From positions 140,795,501-140,859,500 of the forward strand of contig NC_092343.1 of assembly GCF_046630445.1 (NCBI RefSeq): DNA of 64,000 bases. The letters run 5' to 3'. Shown piece after piece: positions 1 to 10,239 of this stretch. The stretch's first letter is position 1; every line of letters starts with the position of its first letter. The translations under genes were made by a program, and so were the position numbers. The notes under the pieces were generated by a model that did not search any database, was not told the origin of the DNA, and saw nothing but the letters and a program-made list of their open reading frames with translations. The stretch is from Rutidosis leptorrhynchoides (lineage: Eukaryota > Streptophyta > Magnoliopsida > Asterales > Asteraceae).

Positions 1-996
1 CTACAAAACTATAATATATAAATAATACATATTAATAAATGAAATTTTGTAACTTACATTATACGTATTAATATATACACAATTGATATAGGTTCGTGAA
101 TCCGAGGCCAACCCTGCATTGTTCAATGACGTCATATGTATTTTTACTACAAAATACAGTATCGTGAGTTTCATTTTCCTTTTTACCCTTTATATTTTTG
201 GGCTGAGAATACATGCGCAACTTTTATAACTATTTTACGAAATTGACACAAGTACGTGAAACTACATTCTATGGTTGGATTATCGAAGTCGAATATGCCC
301 CTTTTTATTAAGTCTGGTAATCTAAGAATTAGGGAACAGACACCCTAATTGACGCGAATCCTAAAGATAGATCTATCGGGCCCAACAAGCCCCATCCAAA
401 GTACCGGATGTTTTAGTACTTCGAAATTTATATCATGTCCGAAGGAGGATCCCGGAATGATGGGGATATTCTTATATATGAATATTGTTAATGTCGGTTA
501 CCAGGTGTTCAATCCATATGAATGATATTTTTGTCTCTATGCATGGGACGTATGTTTATGAGAAATGGAAATCTGAAATCTTGTGGTCTATTAAAATGAT
601 GGAAACGATTGTTTAAGTTAAACTAATGAACTCACCAACCTTTTGGTTGACACTTTAAAGCATGTTTATTCTCAGGTACGAAAGAAATCTTCCGCTGTGT
701 ATTTGCTCATTTTATAGATATTACTTGGAGTCATTCATGGCATATTTCAAAAGACGTTGCATTCGAGTCGTCGAGTTCATCAAGATTATTATCAAGTCAA
801 TTATAGTTGGATATATTATGAAATGGTATGCATGCCTGTCAACTTTCGATGTAATGAAAGTTTGTCTTTTCAAAAACGAATGCAATGTTTGTAAAATGTA
901 TCATATAGAGGTCAAGTATCTCGCGATGTAATCAACTGTTGTGAATCGTTTATAATCGATATGGACTTCGTCCGGATGGATTAGGACGGGTCTTCA
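1..996 (+). mobile_element. 3' part of a Tekay-like LTR (element E)
   Basis: This stretch is collinear with the last ~900 bases of the LTR at 54702-57804, sharing blocks such as the 'ggttcgtgaatccgaggcc' stretch near 92 and the hairpin plus GCATGTTTATTCTCAGGT block at 636-677. It ends in ..GGACGGGTCTTCA, a CA terminus like those of its relatives. Just after it the sequence switches to the internal region of a minus-strand element (997 onward matches 8111 onward). It is therefore the right end of a plus-strand element inserted there, with its body outside the window. No coding sequence is seen. The exact end is uncertain by about two bases. Confidence 0.7.
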
Positions 997-2052
997 CACA
1001 AATCATATATATGTATAAGGTATACATATATAATTCTTCATGAAGAATGAGTCAATACATCTTAGCTCATTATTACTAATATTCCTTGGTATCTATGGGC
1101 GTATGATGTTGATGTTTGAGGTACTGAGTGTGATGTTGAGGCGTGGGATGCGAATGTTGTTGTTGATGAAGCTGATGCTGTTGGTGGTGATGTTGATGGT
1201 ATTGGTGGTACTAGTTATGCTGCTGGTGCTGCTGATAGTGTTCGTAGGTTTCGCACCATATTCTCCAAAGCCACTACTCGAGCACGAAGCTCGTTGACTT
1301 CTTCTACTATTCCGGGATGATTGGCGGTTGGAACAAGGGGGTGAATAAGATCTAGAACCTTCGATATTATATATTCGTGACGGGATACCCTGGAAAGAAG
1401 AGAGAAAATGGTGTTTCGGACTGGTTCGCCGGTTAGTGCTTTAGGTTCTTTGCCAAGAGGTGAATTCGGTTGGTGGAAGGGATCACCTTCTTCTTGCCTC
1501 CATTGATTGAGTCGGCTACGAACCCATCCCTAATTCATCCAGAATAGATGATGGCTGATTGGTTCGTTTGTTCCGGTTACGCTACCGTTGGAGCTCGAGG
1601 AGTTTGAGAAATTCATATTATGTGTTTGGAATAGGGTTTGATATGAAATGGGTGTCGAATATTGAATGATATATTCATCTCCTTGAATACGTATATATAG
1701 CAAAAGATTTCCTTGATTTACGGAGGCAATTTAGGAAAAGTTTTAGACAAAGTCTATTGAGATAGATATGATAAGATATACTCCACGTATGTAATAATGG
1801 CAGTATGACATGCGCATTTAAATGTGGTGGTGGAATTGAATAGTACTTAGGAAAGTGAGCAGAGTTCTTAGGTTGGCTCGGCATTCTAAGATAAGTAAAG
1901 TTTCTAAAGTATAGTGTAGCATTTAATAGTTAAAGGCAACAAGTAAAGGCACTACGGTCAAGGAAAGTTGTAGTCCTACATTGCTAAGGTACCTAATTGT
2001 ATAAGGCCCACATAAAATGCAATCCTGGTTCTCTACAACAACCTGCTCTGAT
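997..2052 (-). mobile_element. 5' internal region of non-autonomous element A' (truncated)
   Basis: Read on the minus strand this is a primer-binding remnant (GCTCTGATA at 2045-2053) followed by leader and the MNF ORF. It aligns with 8111-8950 and 10125-10237 of element B. It lacks the ~1.2-kb block of B that holds the coiled-coil ORF. About 50 bases spanning the end of the adjoining LTR and the PBS are deleted compared with 10231-10280, apparently between short ATA/TA repeats. The left side is cut off by LTR E. Confidence 0.7.
1215..1616 (-). pseudogene. MNF ORF, copy A' (one in-frame stop)
   Basis: A 133-codon reading frame starting MNFSNSS and ending in alanines. It is homologous to the ORFs at 58210-58644 and 8354-8738. 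Shared blocks are ISHHLF, WRQEEGDPF, EALTG/KALTG, NTIFSL, SRVSRH and a C-terminal heptad-like stretch EEVNELRARVVALENMV. A TAG at 1530-1532 replaces the Trp codon found in the K and B copies. Many differences from the K copy are third-position changes, so this was a selected protein before the stop arose. I do not recognise the family. It lies where gag would be expected but lacks gag hallmarks such as a zinc knuckle. Confidence 0.65.
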
Positions 2053-2382
2053 ATCAAAACATACCAACATATTATAATAAATGAGAACAATACTAAATGA
2101 TGAATTTAACTTTAATGAGTACGCAGCGGAAAATGAAATATCGTTACAATGACTGGAATAACAATATCGTAAATGTTCACATGCAGAAGTAATAAATGCG
2201 ATATCTCTTGATCCTATGTCCAAGTAGCATCACATAAGTAGTAAATATAAGAACTTGAATCAAACAGCACCTGAGACAAAACATGCTAAAGTGTCAACCA
2301 AAAAGGTTGAGTGAAGTTCATAGGTTTAACAAAAAGTTTGTCGTTGTTTTAGACCACAAGATTTAGTTTGTAAAGTTGATCT

Positions 2383-3472
2383 CCCGCAGGATCAAAAAGT
2401 TATGCCAGTGCGTGATATTTAGACTAAACGTTCAAGTTTGCCCCATGACAAGTTGTGTCTGTCCTTGTCGGTTTAATTTCATTATTAAGTAATACAATGA
2501 CTTGGTCAAATGTATCGAGGACGTTACTCCCGATAGGCCTACCCCCAATAATTAAGCATGCCGCAGCAATTAAAAATATCACTGTAGGGATTTAGTCGGA
2601 CATAGCCGGGTATAGCATAGTTTAACAGTTTGGTACTTGTGTCTAAAGTGTAAAAAGTAAAAAATAGCATGTGTCTCACCCCAAGTAAAAGTAAGTAAGT
2701 TTGCTAGCAATTAAAGAGGGGCTATGAATTCACCTTAGTAAGTAGAGAGAGAGTTATTCCTCGGAATAAAGAGTTGAACGAGTGAGCAGGAAAGTCAACC
2801 TATTGACATGTAAGAGTAGTTAAGTGTTTTGCCCATGTTTAAGTTTAAGTATGTGTTTGTTTTACTAAGTTTCTATTCCTAGTAAGTTACTATTTTTATA
2901 AAGTTTTCATTTTTAGAAAGTTTATTATTTTACTAAGTTTCTATGACTAGAGAGTTTCTACTTTTATCAGTGTTTTCCATTTTAGGATACTTGCCGTATT
3001 AGATAAGCTTCCAATCACCCCTTTCCCTTCGAATGGCTAATTTAGATCTAGGGGCTTGAGCCATAGGACCCTTTAAATCGAAAATCCAAACCCTCTGCCT
3101 AGAATCTCATAGAAACCATTCGTCAAGAAAGTTCAAAGATCTATACATCTGTAATACATATCCCAAAATGTTTTTATGTTACAATATAAGTAGTAGGTTA
3201 TAGGTGCTAGTAATAGTAATAGTGTATACATGTTATTTATTTTATTTTTAATTGCATATAATTTATAACATTATTTACATGTTTCGGTAAAAATAATAAC
3301 CGAAGTAAAAAGTAAAAAGTAAAAAGTTAAAAAAAAATAAAAAGTAAGAAAAGAATACTTACTAGTAGTAATTCTTCAAAGAGAGAATGAGAGAAATTTT
3401 GGTGTGAGTTTGAATGAGAAATGAGGGGTATTTATACTTGAAAAAATTAGGTAAAAAGAATAAAATAATTAG
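2383..3472 (-). repeat. 1.09-kb direct repeat, copy 1 (of LTR sequence)
   Basis: This is nearly identical to 4010-5106 and begins at the same CCCGCAGGATC sequence. The two copies flank the integrase segment 3474-4009. Small differences, including the (GTAAAAA)n length, are the only visible divergence, so the duplication is fairly recent. Confidence 0.75.
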
Positions 3473-3473
3473 C

Positions 3474-4009
3474 ATAGCTCTTCTGTCGGCTGCGGGCAGT
3501 TTCTATTCGTTTCTTAATCTGAACTATCTTTTCGGTTGTCTCGTGTATGATTTCAGGACCAGTTAACTGTCTGTCCTCTAATTCATCCCAGCACAGTGGG
3601 GATCTACATTTTCATCCGTATAAGGCCTCAAAAGGTGCAGCCTTAATACTTGAGTGGTAACTATTATTATAAGAGAATTCAACCAAAGGCAAATGTCTAT
3701 CCCAGCCTTTGCCGAAGTCAATAACACAAACGCGAAGCATATCTTCCAATGTTTGAATGGTTCGTTCACTTTGACCATCGGTTTGCGGATGATAAGCATT
3801 ACTCATGTCGAGTTGAGTTCCAAGAGCAGTTTGTAAGGATTTCCAGAATCTGGAAGTGAATCTACTGTCGCGATCGGATATGATTGATATAGGAACACCA
3901 TGACGAGAGACAATTTCTTTGATATACAGTTGTGACAATCTCTCCATCTTGTCGGTCTCCTTGATCGGTAAGAAATGAGCAGATTTAGTAAGACGATCTA
4001 CTATGACCC
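3474..4009 (-). pseudogene. Chromovirus integrase core fragment inside an LTR
   Basis: The minus strand encodes the integrase catalytic core from just before [10 protein letters not shown] through SDRDSRF (second catalytic Asp), [11 protein letters not shown] (catalytic Glu region) to RQKSYA. It aligns residue for residue with F's integrase. A TGA replaces the Arg codon after EALYG near 3624. The fragment starts and stops inside the domain and is flanked by repeated LTR sequence. It is therefore a copied piece, not a gene. The right junction has CCC shared between integrase and LTR; the left falls at ATTA. Confidence 0.8.
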
Positions 4010-5106
4010 GCAGGATCAAAAAGTTATGCCAATGCGTGATATTTAGACTAAACGTTCAAGTTTGCCCCATGACAAGTCGTGTCTGTCCTTGCCGGTTTAA
4101 TTTCATTATTAAGTAATACAATGACTTGGTCAAATGTATCGAGGACGTTACTCCCGATAGGCCTACCCCCAATAATTAAGCATGACGCAGCAATTAAAAA
4201 TGTCACTGTAGGGACTTAGTCGGACATAGCCGGGTATAGCATAGTTTAACAGTTTGGTACTTGTGTCTAAAGTGTAAAAAGTAAAAACAGCATGTGTCTC
4301 ACCCCAAGCAAAAGTAAGTAAGTTTGCTAGCAATTAAAAAGGGGCTATGAATTCACCTTAGTAAGTAGAGAGAGAGTTATTCCTCGGAATAAAGAGTTGA
4401 ACGAGTGAGCAGGAAAGTCAACCTATTGACATGTAAGAGTAGTTAAGTGTTTTGCCCATGTTTAAGTTTAAGTATGTGTTTGTTTTACTAAGTTTCTATT
4501 CCTAGTAAGTTACTATTTTTATAAAGTTTTCATTTTTAGAAAGTTTCTTATTTTACTAAGTTTCTATGACTAGAGAGTTTCTACTTTTATCAGTGTTTTC
4601 CATTTTAGGATACTTGCCGTATTAGATAAGCTTCCAATCACCCCTTTCCCTTCGAATGGCTAATTTAGATCTAGGGGCTTGAGCCATAGGACCCTTTAAA
4701 TCGGAAATCCAAACCCTCTGCCTAGAATCTCATAGAAACCATTCGTCAAGAAAGTTCGAAGATCTATACATCTCTAATACATATCCCAAAATGTTTTTAT
4801 GTTACAATATAAGTAGTAGGTTATAGGTGCTAGTAATAGTAATAGTGTATACATGTTATTTATTTTATTTTTAATTGCATATAATTTATAACATTATTTA
4901 CATGTTTCGGTAAAAATAATAACCGAAGTAAAAAGTAAAAAGTAAAAAGTAAAAAGTAAAAAGTAAAAATAAATAAAAAGTAAGAAAAGAATACTTACTA
5001 GTAGTAATTCTTCAAAGGGAGAATGAGAGAAATTTTGGTGTGAGTTTGATTGAGAAATGAGGGGTATTTATACTTGAAAAAATTAGGTAAAAAGAATAAA
5101 ATAATT
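4010..5106 (-). repeat. 1.09-kb direct repeat, copy 2
   Basis: This is the second copy of the LTR segment also present at 2383-3472. It continues without a break into the LTR start at 5756, so it is the copy in its native context. Confidence 0.7.
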
Positions 5107-5756
5107 AAAAGAAAAAGAAATATTTTAATTCTTAATGGGATTTTAAAATTAAAAAGTATTAAATGTTAGGTCATGGGATAATTCACAAAATAAAATAATA
5201 AAAGTAGTTTTTCCATTACAAATTATTAATTAAAAAGTAATTTATTTATTTATTTATTTATTTTTTCATTTATTTTAAGGATTTTTTTTATATAAATAAA
5301 CAAATTGATTTAATGCTTTTCCAAGAATATTTGTCAATAATATTTTATTTTATTTTTTTTTGTTTTATTTAATTAATAAATACAAATTTTGCATAAAAAT
5401 AATAAATAATTCGGTATTTTATATTTATAATAATAATTATGATTTTAATTATTAAACTATAGTTTTAGTAAGTTTGTAAATATTATTACATTTATATATA
5501 ATTGGATTTATTATATATTTAAATATATAATATATTAACTAAATAATAAAAGTGATACAAAGTTTATATACTTAGTTAAATTATGTTAAATTATATAAAT
5601 TAATAATATATTATTTATTTAAGCGTACATTGTTGACTAAAAATTACTATTCGGTCAATATTTAATTGTATATAACAACCCTTAATACATATAGTTAGAC
5701 ATATAACCCTAGGGTTAATTCAGTAATTTAGAAGTCGAAAAGTGAGGGTTGTTACA

Positions 5757-5795
5757 GTACCTCCCCGTTAATAAAAACTTCGTCCCGAAGTTTTA
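5757..5795 (-). other. Polypurine tract region of B (plus-strand primer)
   Basis: The minus strand reads ..CTTCGGGACGAAG, then TTAACGGGGAGGTAC directly against the LTR start TGTAACAACCC. The same arrangement is seen at 19036-19072 (F) and 62107-62140 (K), which supports a common reverse-transcription signal. Confidence 0.7.
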
Positions 5796-5799
5796 GGTA

Positions 5800-6022
5800 G
5801 ACTTCTCGGATGCATCAGCGGTTGAGAAGAGATGGGGATATTTCTGTTTCATTTGGTCTTCACGTTCCTAGGTATGTTCGGGGCCTTGCGTGTTTTCCAA
5901 AGGATAGAATATTGTTTTGTTTCAAGCGTTTAAGTCATACAAACCATAATCTCTATAGGTTCTTCTACGAAGAGCATTTTATCATTAATGCAGAGATCAT
6001 TCAAAATGATGATGTTATGTAA
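5800..6022 (-). pseudogene. Decayed pol C-terminus (chromodomain end) of B
   Basis: Translated across a frameshift and stops, the minus strand aligns with the last ~80 residues of F's integrase ORF: LNDLCINDKMLFVEEPIEIM corresponds to F's [20 protein letters not shown], followed by degenerate matches to the chromodomain tail up to the PPT. The piece sits exactly where the end of pol should be. It shows that B descends from an autonomous Tekay-type element by internal deletion. Confidence 0.65.
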
Positions 6023-6458
6023 GTCATTTCAGTAAATTGGATACATGAAATGTGTTATGAATAATATTGATCTCATTTAAAACCTTGAGCGTTTATGCTG
6101 CAATATTAGGCAGACAAAACAGAGAGGAGTTCATGAAAATCATAGTCATGAAATTTGATAGAGATCGTCATTCTTTATAACAAGAATGATGAATTAGAGT
6201 TTTATCGACATTAAATAATATGGATAAAGTAATTCGATTATAGAAAGAGTATAAACGAAGCTATCGTAAAAGAGTAAATGAGAAAATTAAATGTTCGCCT
6301 TAACTTTTGACGTAGTTACGATTGATTTCCGGATTTCAAGGAATTAAAGAAATCTTCGAAATCTTTATAAGATTTGATTTTCAGGTAATTACGGAAATTA
6401 GGATTTTCTTTAATTAAATGCGGTGAATTGCCTCGATTGCTGTGTCTGGAATTTTTGC

Positions 6459-6465
6459 TATAAAT
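6459..6465 (+). promoter_or_regulatory. TATA box of the antisense transcript (B)
   Basis: CTATAAATTAGCTTC on the plus strand, with TATAAAT starting 83 nt upstream of the ATG at 6542. The homologous element K has CTATAAATCCACCTCC at exactly the same 83-nt spacing on its antisense strand. Confidence 0.55.
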
Positions 6466-6541
6466 TAGCTTCTTCCGTTTCAATATCTTCACCACTTATA
6501 TACTTTATTTCTCAATTCATACTTCCAAAAGTTTTGTTAAT

Positions 6542-6715
6542 ATGCTCAATCTAGTTCTTGTCTTTGACATTATATTGGTTATCGTCACAATCATCCTTCT
6601 TTTCCAACTCCCACCAGAGGAGTCTGTTTACTTCTACTATGCTCTAGGATTTATTGTGTTTTTAGTTCTCCCGTGTCTTTATATTGCTATACGCATTGAT
6701 ATACACGGTTTGTAA
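6542..6715 (+). CDS. Antisense two-helix membrane microprotein (57 aa), copy B
   Basis: This ORF runs against the polarity of element B. It starts ATG at 6542 and stops TAA at 6713-6715. The product has two hydrophobic stretches, about residues 4-22 and 33-52, joined by a polar turn with LPPEES, and ends RIDIHGL. A homologue of identical length lies antisense in element K (61543-61716), with 39 of 57 residues the same by my count. Among 36 changed codons 18 are synonymous, and in residues 19-57 there are 12 synonymous against 7 replacement codons, which suggests purifying selection. A TATA box lies 83 nt upstream in both. Function unknown; a small membrane protein is inferred. Antisense ORFs near the 3' LTR are known in Tat-lineage Ty3 elements, but I recognise no family here. 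Confidence 0.7.
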   Translation: MLNLVLVFDIILVIVTIILLFQLPPEESVYFYYALGFIVFLVLPCLYIAIRIDIHGL

Positions 6716-7695
6716 TTTCAGTGTTGTTATCGGGATTTATATTTTCCCTTATATGTCGAAGCTTCATGCTTTTGTAAAGCAAGTAACGGTCCAGAATTCG
6801 TAGGTATGAAGTTTCGAATGATCATGATATTCAAAGCAGAAGGAAAGGTAATAGCACGATTTGATTTGTCATATTACCAGAATATCCGGAAAAGACCGAA
6901 TTATCAAAAAAAATATTTTCTTGATATGTTTAGAGTTTAAATAGATAAGAGTCGTGTAACATGGCAAATGATGATTATAAAGTCTATGAATCGTCATCTT
7001 CCATTAAAAATTTAGCATGACTTACTGTAATATAATCACGTTGGCCTGACGTCATTATATTATACTAACTCATGCTTCAATTCCCAACACTACTTCAAAT
7101 CATACATAATTTAAACTTGAACTTTACAGAATATAGAAACTAAAATAGTTTCCTTTATGATGTGATAAAGATATCGCAAAGAGATTATTAATTGCTGACA
7201 AGAATCGTTATAAAGATATCTTCAGAAATATAGAGGATATTTATAACAAAAGATACAGTGATATCTCATAATTTCTTAGTTCCAATGACGAGGAAAATTC
7301 TTTTGTTTCCTCTGCATTTAATGCTACCATATCTGAATCATTGGTTATCAATCCGAGATGGTTTCAAGAAATTTTATTTTTTAGATGATTAAACGCTTAT
7401 TGTAATCGTCAACGGATCTAATGGTTAACGAATAGGCGTTATTGATGATAATTTCGGTGGTTTGATTTGATAATTCATCATAGAATACGAATGAATATAA
7501 TTCATGAATGTAGTGATCTTTAGGAAGATAACACCTGCTAAAGCTTTACTTGAATTCTGGTATGTTAATTTCAGAATGTGTAATTAAATTTGTATGAAAA
7601 TGATTGTGTATCACAGTGAAGGCAGTGAGTATAATTAATGATTTATGAATCGAAATTGAAGAATGTACAGTGTATTTATGTGAGATGTAAATATT

Positions 7696-7718
7696 TCTCG
7701 GGTATTACCTACCCGTTA
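7696..7718 (-). other. Palindromic PPT-like motif, B
   Basis: The minus strand reads TTAACGGGTAGGTAATACCCG. Its first half is the terminal PPT sequence, and CGGGTA pairs with TACCCG around a 5-nt loop. It is also present in K (59716-59735) and F (23821-23840), each time downstream of the extra ORFs. Confidence 0.6.
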
Positions 7719-8353
7719 AAATATTTTCACAATTAACAGTTTTTACAATCTTTATGAAGATATACGTTCATATATGTATTCTTCAGATATAATCATGGAT
7801 TTAATGAGTTATTATATATTAAACTCATTTGATTTGCGGTTTGGAACGAGAGTAAATAATCTCCAAAATCTTAGAGATTTCATAATTGTTGCAAAATATT
7901 TCGCTAATGAAGTTATGAATCAATACATTCATCGTTATACTTGATTTATTATGAAATGGAGTTTATTGTGCTGAAGCAGTGATTAACAATTGTTAAGTCA
8001 TTAGCGAAGGGTGTACATCATAGCATATTAGTGATATGAATTAACCAAGTAGTACATACTAGTTGAGATTCACACGTAATTGCTTAGTACGACAAGATTT
8101 ATTATTGTTCCAAATCATATATATATAAGGTATACATATATAATTCTTCACGAAGAATGAGTCAATACATCTTAACTCTTTATTGCTAATATTCCTTGGT
8201 ATCTGTGGGGCGTATCATGTTGATGTTTGAGGTACTGAGTGTGTTGTTGAGGCGGGGGATGCGAATGTTGTTGTTGATGAAGCTGATGCTGTTAGTGGTG
8301 ATGTTGATGGTACTGATGGTACTGGTGGTGATGCTGGTTATGATGCTGGTGCT

Positions 8354-8738
8354 GCTGTTGGTGTTCGTAGGTTTCGCACCAGATTTTCCAGAGCCACTAC
8401 TCGAGCGCGAAGCTCGTTGACTTCTTCTATTATTCCGGGATGATTGGTGGTTGGAAAAAGGGGTGAATAAGATCTAGAATCTTCGATATTATATATTCGT
8501 GACGGGATACCCTGGAAAGAAGAGAGAAAATGGTGTTTCGGACTGGTTTGCCGGTAAGCGCTTCAGGTTCTTCGCCAAGAGGTGAATTCGGTTGGTGGAA
8601 GGGATCACCTTCTTCTTGTCTCCATTGATTGAGTCGGCTACGAACCCATCCCCAATTCATCCAGAATAGATGATGGCTGATTGGTTCGTTTGTTCCAGTT
8701 ACGCTGCCGTGGGAGCTTGAAGAGTTTGAGAAATTCAT
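8354..8738 (-). pseudogene. MNF ORF, copy B (frameshifted)
   Basis: It starts ATG at 8738 and reads about 100 codons with the same blocks as the K and A' copies (ISHHLF, WRQEEGDPF, EALTG, NTIFSL, SRVSRH). One G fewer than A' in the run near 8455-8465 shifts the frame, so the coiled-coil tail (EEVNELR..) continues in another frame to about 8354. Family unrecognised. It lies between the coiled-coil ORF and the palindromic motif of B. Confidence 0.6.
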
Positions 8739-9296
8739 ATTATATGTTTGGAATAGGGTTTGATATGAAATGGGTATTGAATACCGAATGATATATTCAT
8801 CTCCTTGAATACGTATTTATAGCAAAAAGATTTCCGTAATCTACGGAGGAAATTTAGGATAAGTGGTAGACAAAGTTTATAGACATGATAATATATGATA
8901 AGATATGATGTGTCATCCATTTATGTAATAATGGTGGTATGACGTGTTGAGATTTGTAACCAGATATTGATTAAAGAATTTCAATTCGTATACTGTGATA
9001 ACCCAATAATATTTTCCGGTTCGCAAACCGATTCATAAAGGCATAAGATACGTGAGTGTTTGAAGTAGTAGCAGGAGCTTGTGGACGAACCGTTATCTTC
9101 AATAACATATAGAAGTTTGATAAACTTGATAGGTCATAAGTTTGAAAAAAAAAAAAAATTAAGTGGAATAAAGATGAATATGATATAAATGAAACACTTT
9201 ATTTTATTAAGAACAAGGCTTTAAACAAGCCTTCTTATTACACAATTCGGGGATAGAAATAGTTTAAGGCCTAGCCTTTGCATAGATAGAAAATAA

Positions 9297-10080
9297 CTAG
9301 GAAATATTAAGATTGAAGTAGTCTTCAAATTTCTTCTTCTCGTCCTCAACCTCCTTCATAAACTTCTCAAACTTGTCGTTCTTCTCCTTTTGTTCCTCAT
9401 AAAGATACTCGATGTTATCATAAAGATTGGAAATATCATTGTTGATTACATGGTACTTGTGGTCCCTCATAGAAAGTTGATTATTCACGCGGTTTTCCTC
9501 CATCTTCAATCTAAAGTCAACATCTTCTCTTAGGTAGGAGAGATATTGCTTCCCCCATCGGGCATTTCTTGTAAGGGTGCAAACCAAAGTCCACATCGGT
9601 CATGGGATAAAACAAATGTATGTATATAATCTCTTTCTTTAGCTCAGCATTTTCCTCCATGAGCTTCTTGATCGCTAGGTATTTTTCCTTCATTTGAGCA
9701 TCGATCCTTGCAATATGGCGAATAAGGTCATCGGTAGTTTTTCGCAGATTCATGAGCTCGTACTTGGCATCAACTTCATCGTAGGAAGGAGATCGGGATC
9801 TTTTCTTTGACGACCCAGTTTCTTCAAGACATTTCCTCTTGTCTTTATTCCTTGGGGTTGGATAGTATTCAGGAGACCCATGTAACTTTAGAGTAGTATT
9901 TGGGCTATAATTTGGTGAGGGAGGACCACCAAAGTCATAAGGTGGACTTTGGACTGGTCTTTCTGTGGAAGACCTTTCAGTATCTTTTTCGGTTGGCTTG
10001 AAAAGATTCATTTTGGTCGTTTGATGATAATTAGACATCCTAACATTAGGAAGGATATTTTGATTAGAATCTTTAAGCAT
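9297..10080 (-). pseudogene. Coiled-coil accessory ORF of B (frameshifted)
   Basis: The ATG at 10080 opens ~160 codons: a Pro/Ser-rich part (RPVQSPPYDFGGPP), a basic patch KKRSRSPS near residue 95, then heptad-like helices (YELMNLRKTTDDLIRHI, EENAELKKEI). Near 9600-9520 the frame shifts, and the downstream frame continues with charged coiled-coil sequence (NLYDNIEYLYEEQ, KEVEDEKKKFEDYF) to TAG at 9297. Together about 250 residues. It lies between PBS and MNF ORF, in the position that ORF1 and the F-box ORF occupy in F. The block is absent from A' and K. No enzyme motif is visible. A nuclear or nucleic-acid-binding role is only a guess. Confidence 0.55.
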
Positions 10081-10225
10081 AATCGTTAAGATTATGGGGC
10101 AATCCTAAGTGCTTTAATTCTAAGGCAGGAAAGGTTATAGTTTCCTAGATTGCTAAGGCACCCTAGCTAACAAGTAAGGCACACATAAAAATGCAATCCT
10201 GGTTCTCTATAACAGCCTGGTTATG

Positions 10226-10237
10226 CTCTGATACCAA
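10226..10237 (-). other. Primer-binding site of B (initiator Met tRNA)
   Basis: The minus strand reads TTGGTATCAGAGC two bases after the LTR end ..ACGTTACA. It matches the 3' end complement of plant initiator methionine tRNA. Confidence 0.75.
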
Positions 10238-10239
10238 TC

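Larger units (their letters stand above)
2053..5756 (-). mobile_element. Middle LTR of the A'/B tandem, disrupted by an integrase segment
   Basis: On the minus strand the LTR starts at 5756 with TGTAACAACCC, directly after B's polypurine tract, and runs left into the A' leader, so one LTR serves both B (3' LTR) and A' (5' LTR). Its intact counterpart is 10240-12373. Here 4010-5756 matches the LTR start through about 80 percent of its length, then an integrase fragment (3474-4009) intervenes, then 2053-3472 repeats ~1.09 kb of LTR and supplies the end. (GTAAAAA)n runs near 3304 and 4926 differ in length from the one near 11543. Confidence 0.75.
5757..10239 (-). mobile_element. Internal region of non-autonomous Tekay derivative B
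   Basis: It is bounded on the right by an initiator-Met PBS and LTR and on the left by a polypurine tract and LTR. On the minus strand it holds, in order, a coiled-coil ORF, the MNF ORF, a palindromic motif, ~1.6 kb without sense coding, and a decayed pol C-terminus. No protease, reverse transcriptase or integrase remains. An antisense ORF lies at 6542-6715. Stretches 6023-6450, 6720-7690 and 7720-8350 show homology only to element K and no sense gene that I can support. Confidence 0.75.

Noticed and set aside
662..931. 89-codon frame in LTR E
   Set aside because: Lies in the R/U5 part of an LTR; the homologous LTRs D, F, H and K do not keep it open.
1040..1297. Met/Leu/Val-rich plus-strand frame (also 8196-8420)
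   Set aside because: It is antisense to the MNF ORF and its CAC/CAG-rich downstream tract; hydrophobicity comes from the repeat. The A' and B versions differ by repeat indels rather than by synonymous change.
6964..7023. 19-codon ORF (MANDDYKV..) downstream of the antisense gene, with a same-length match in K
   Set aside because: Length is kept but nearly all differences are replacement changes, so no coding selection is visible; treated as conserved 3' sequence.
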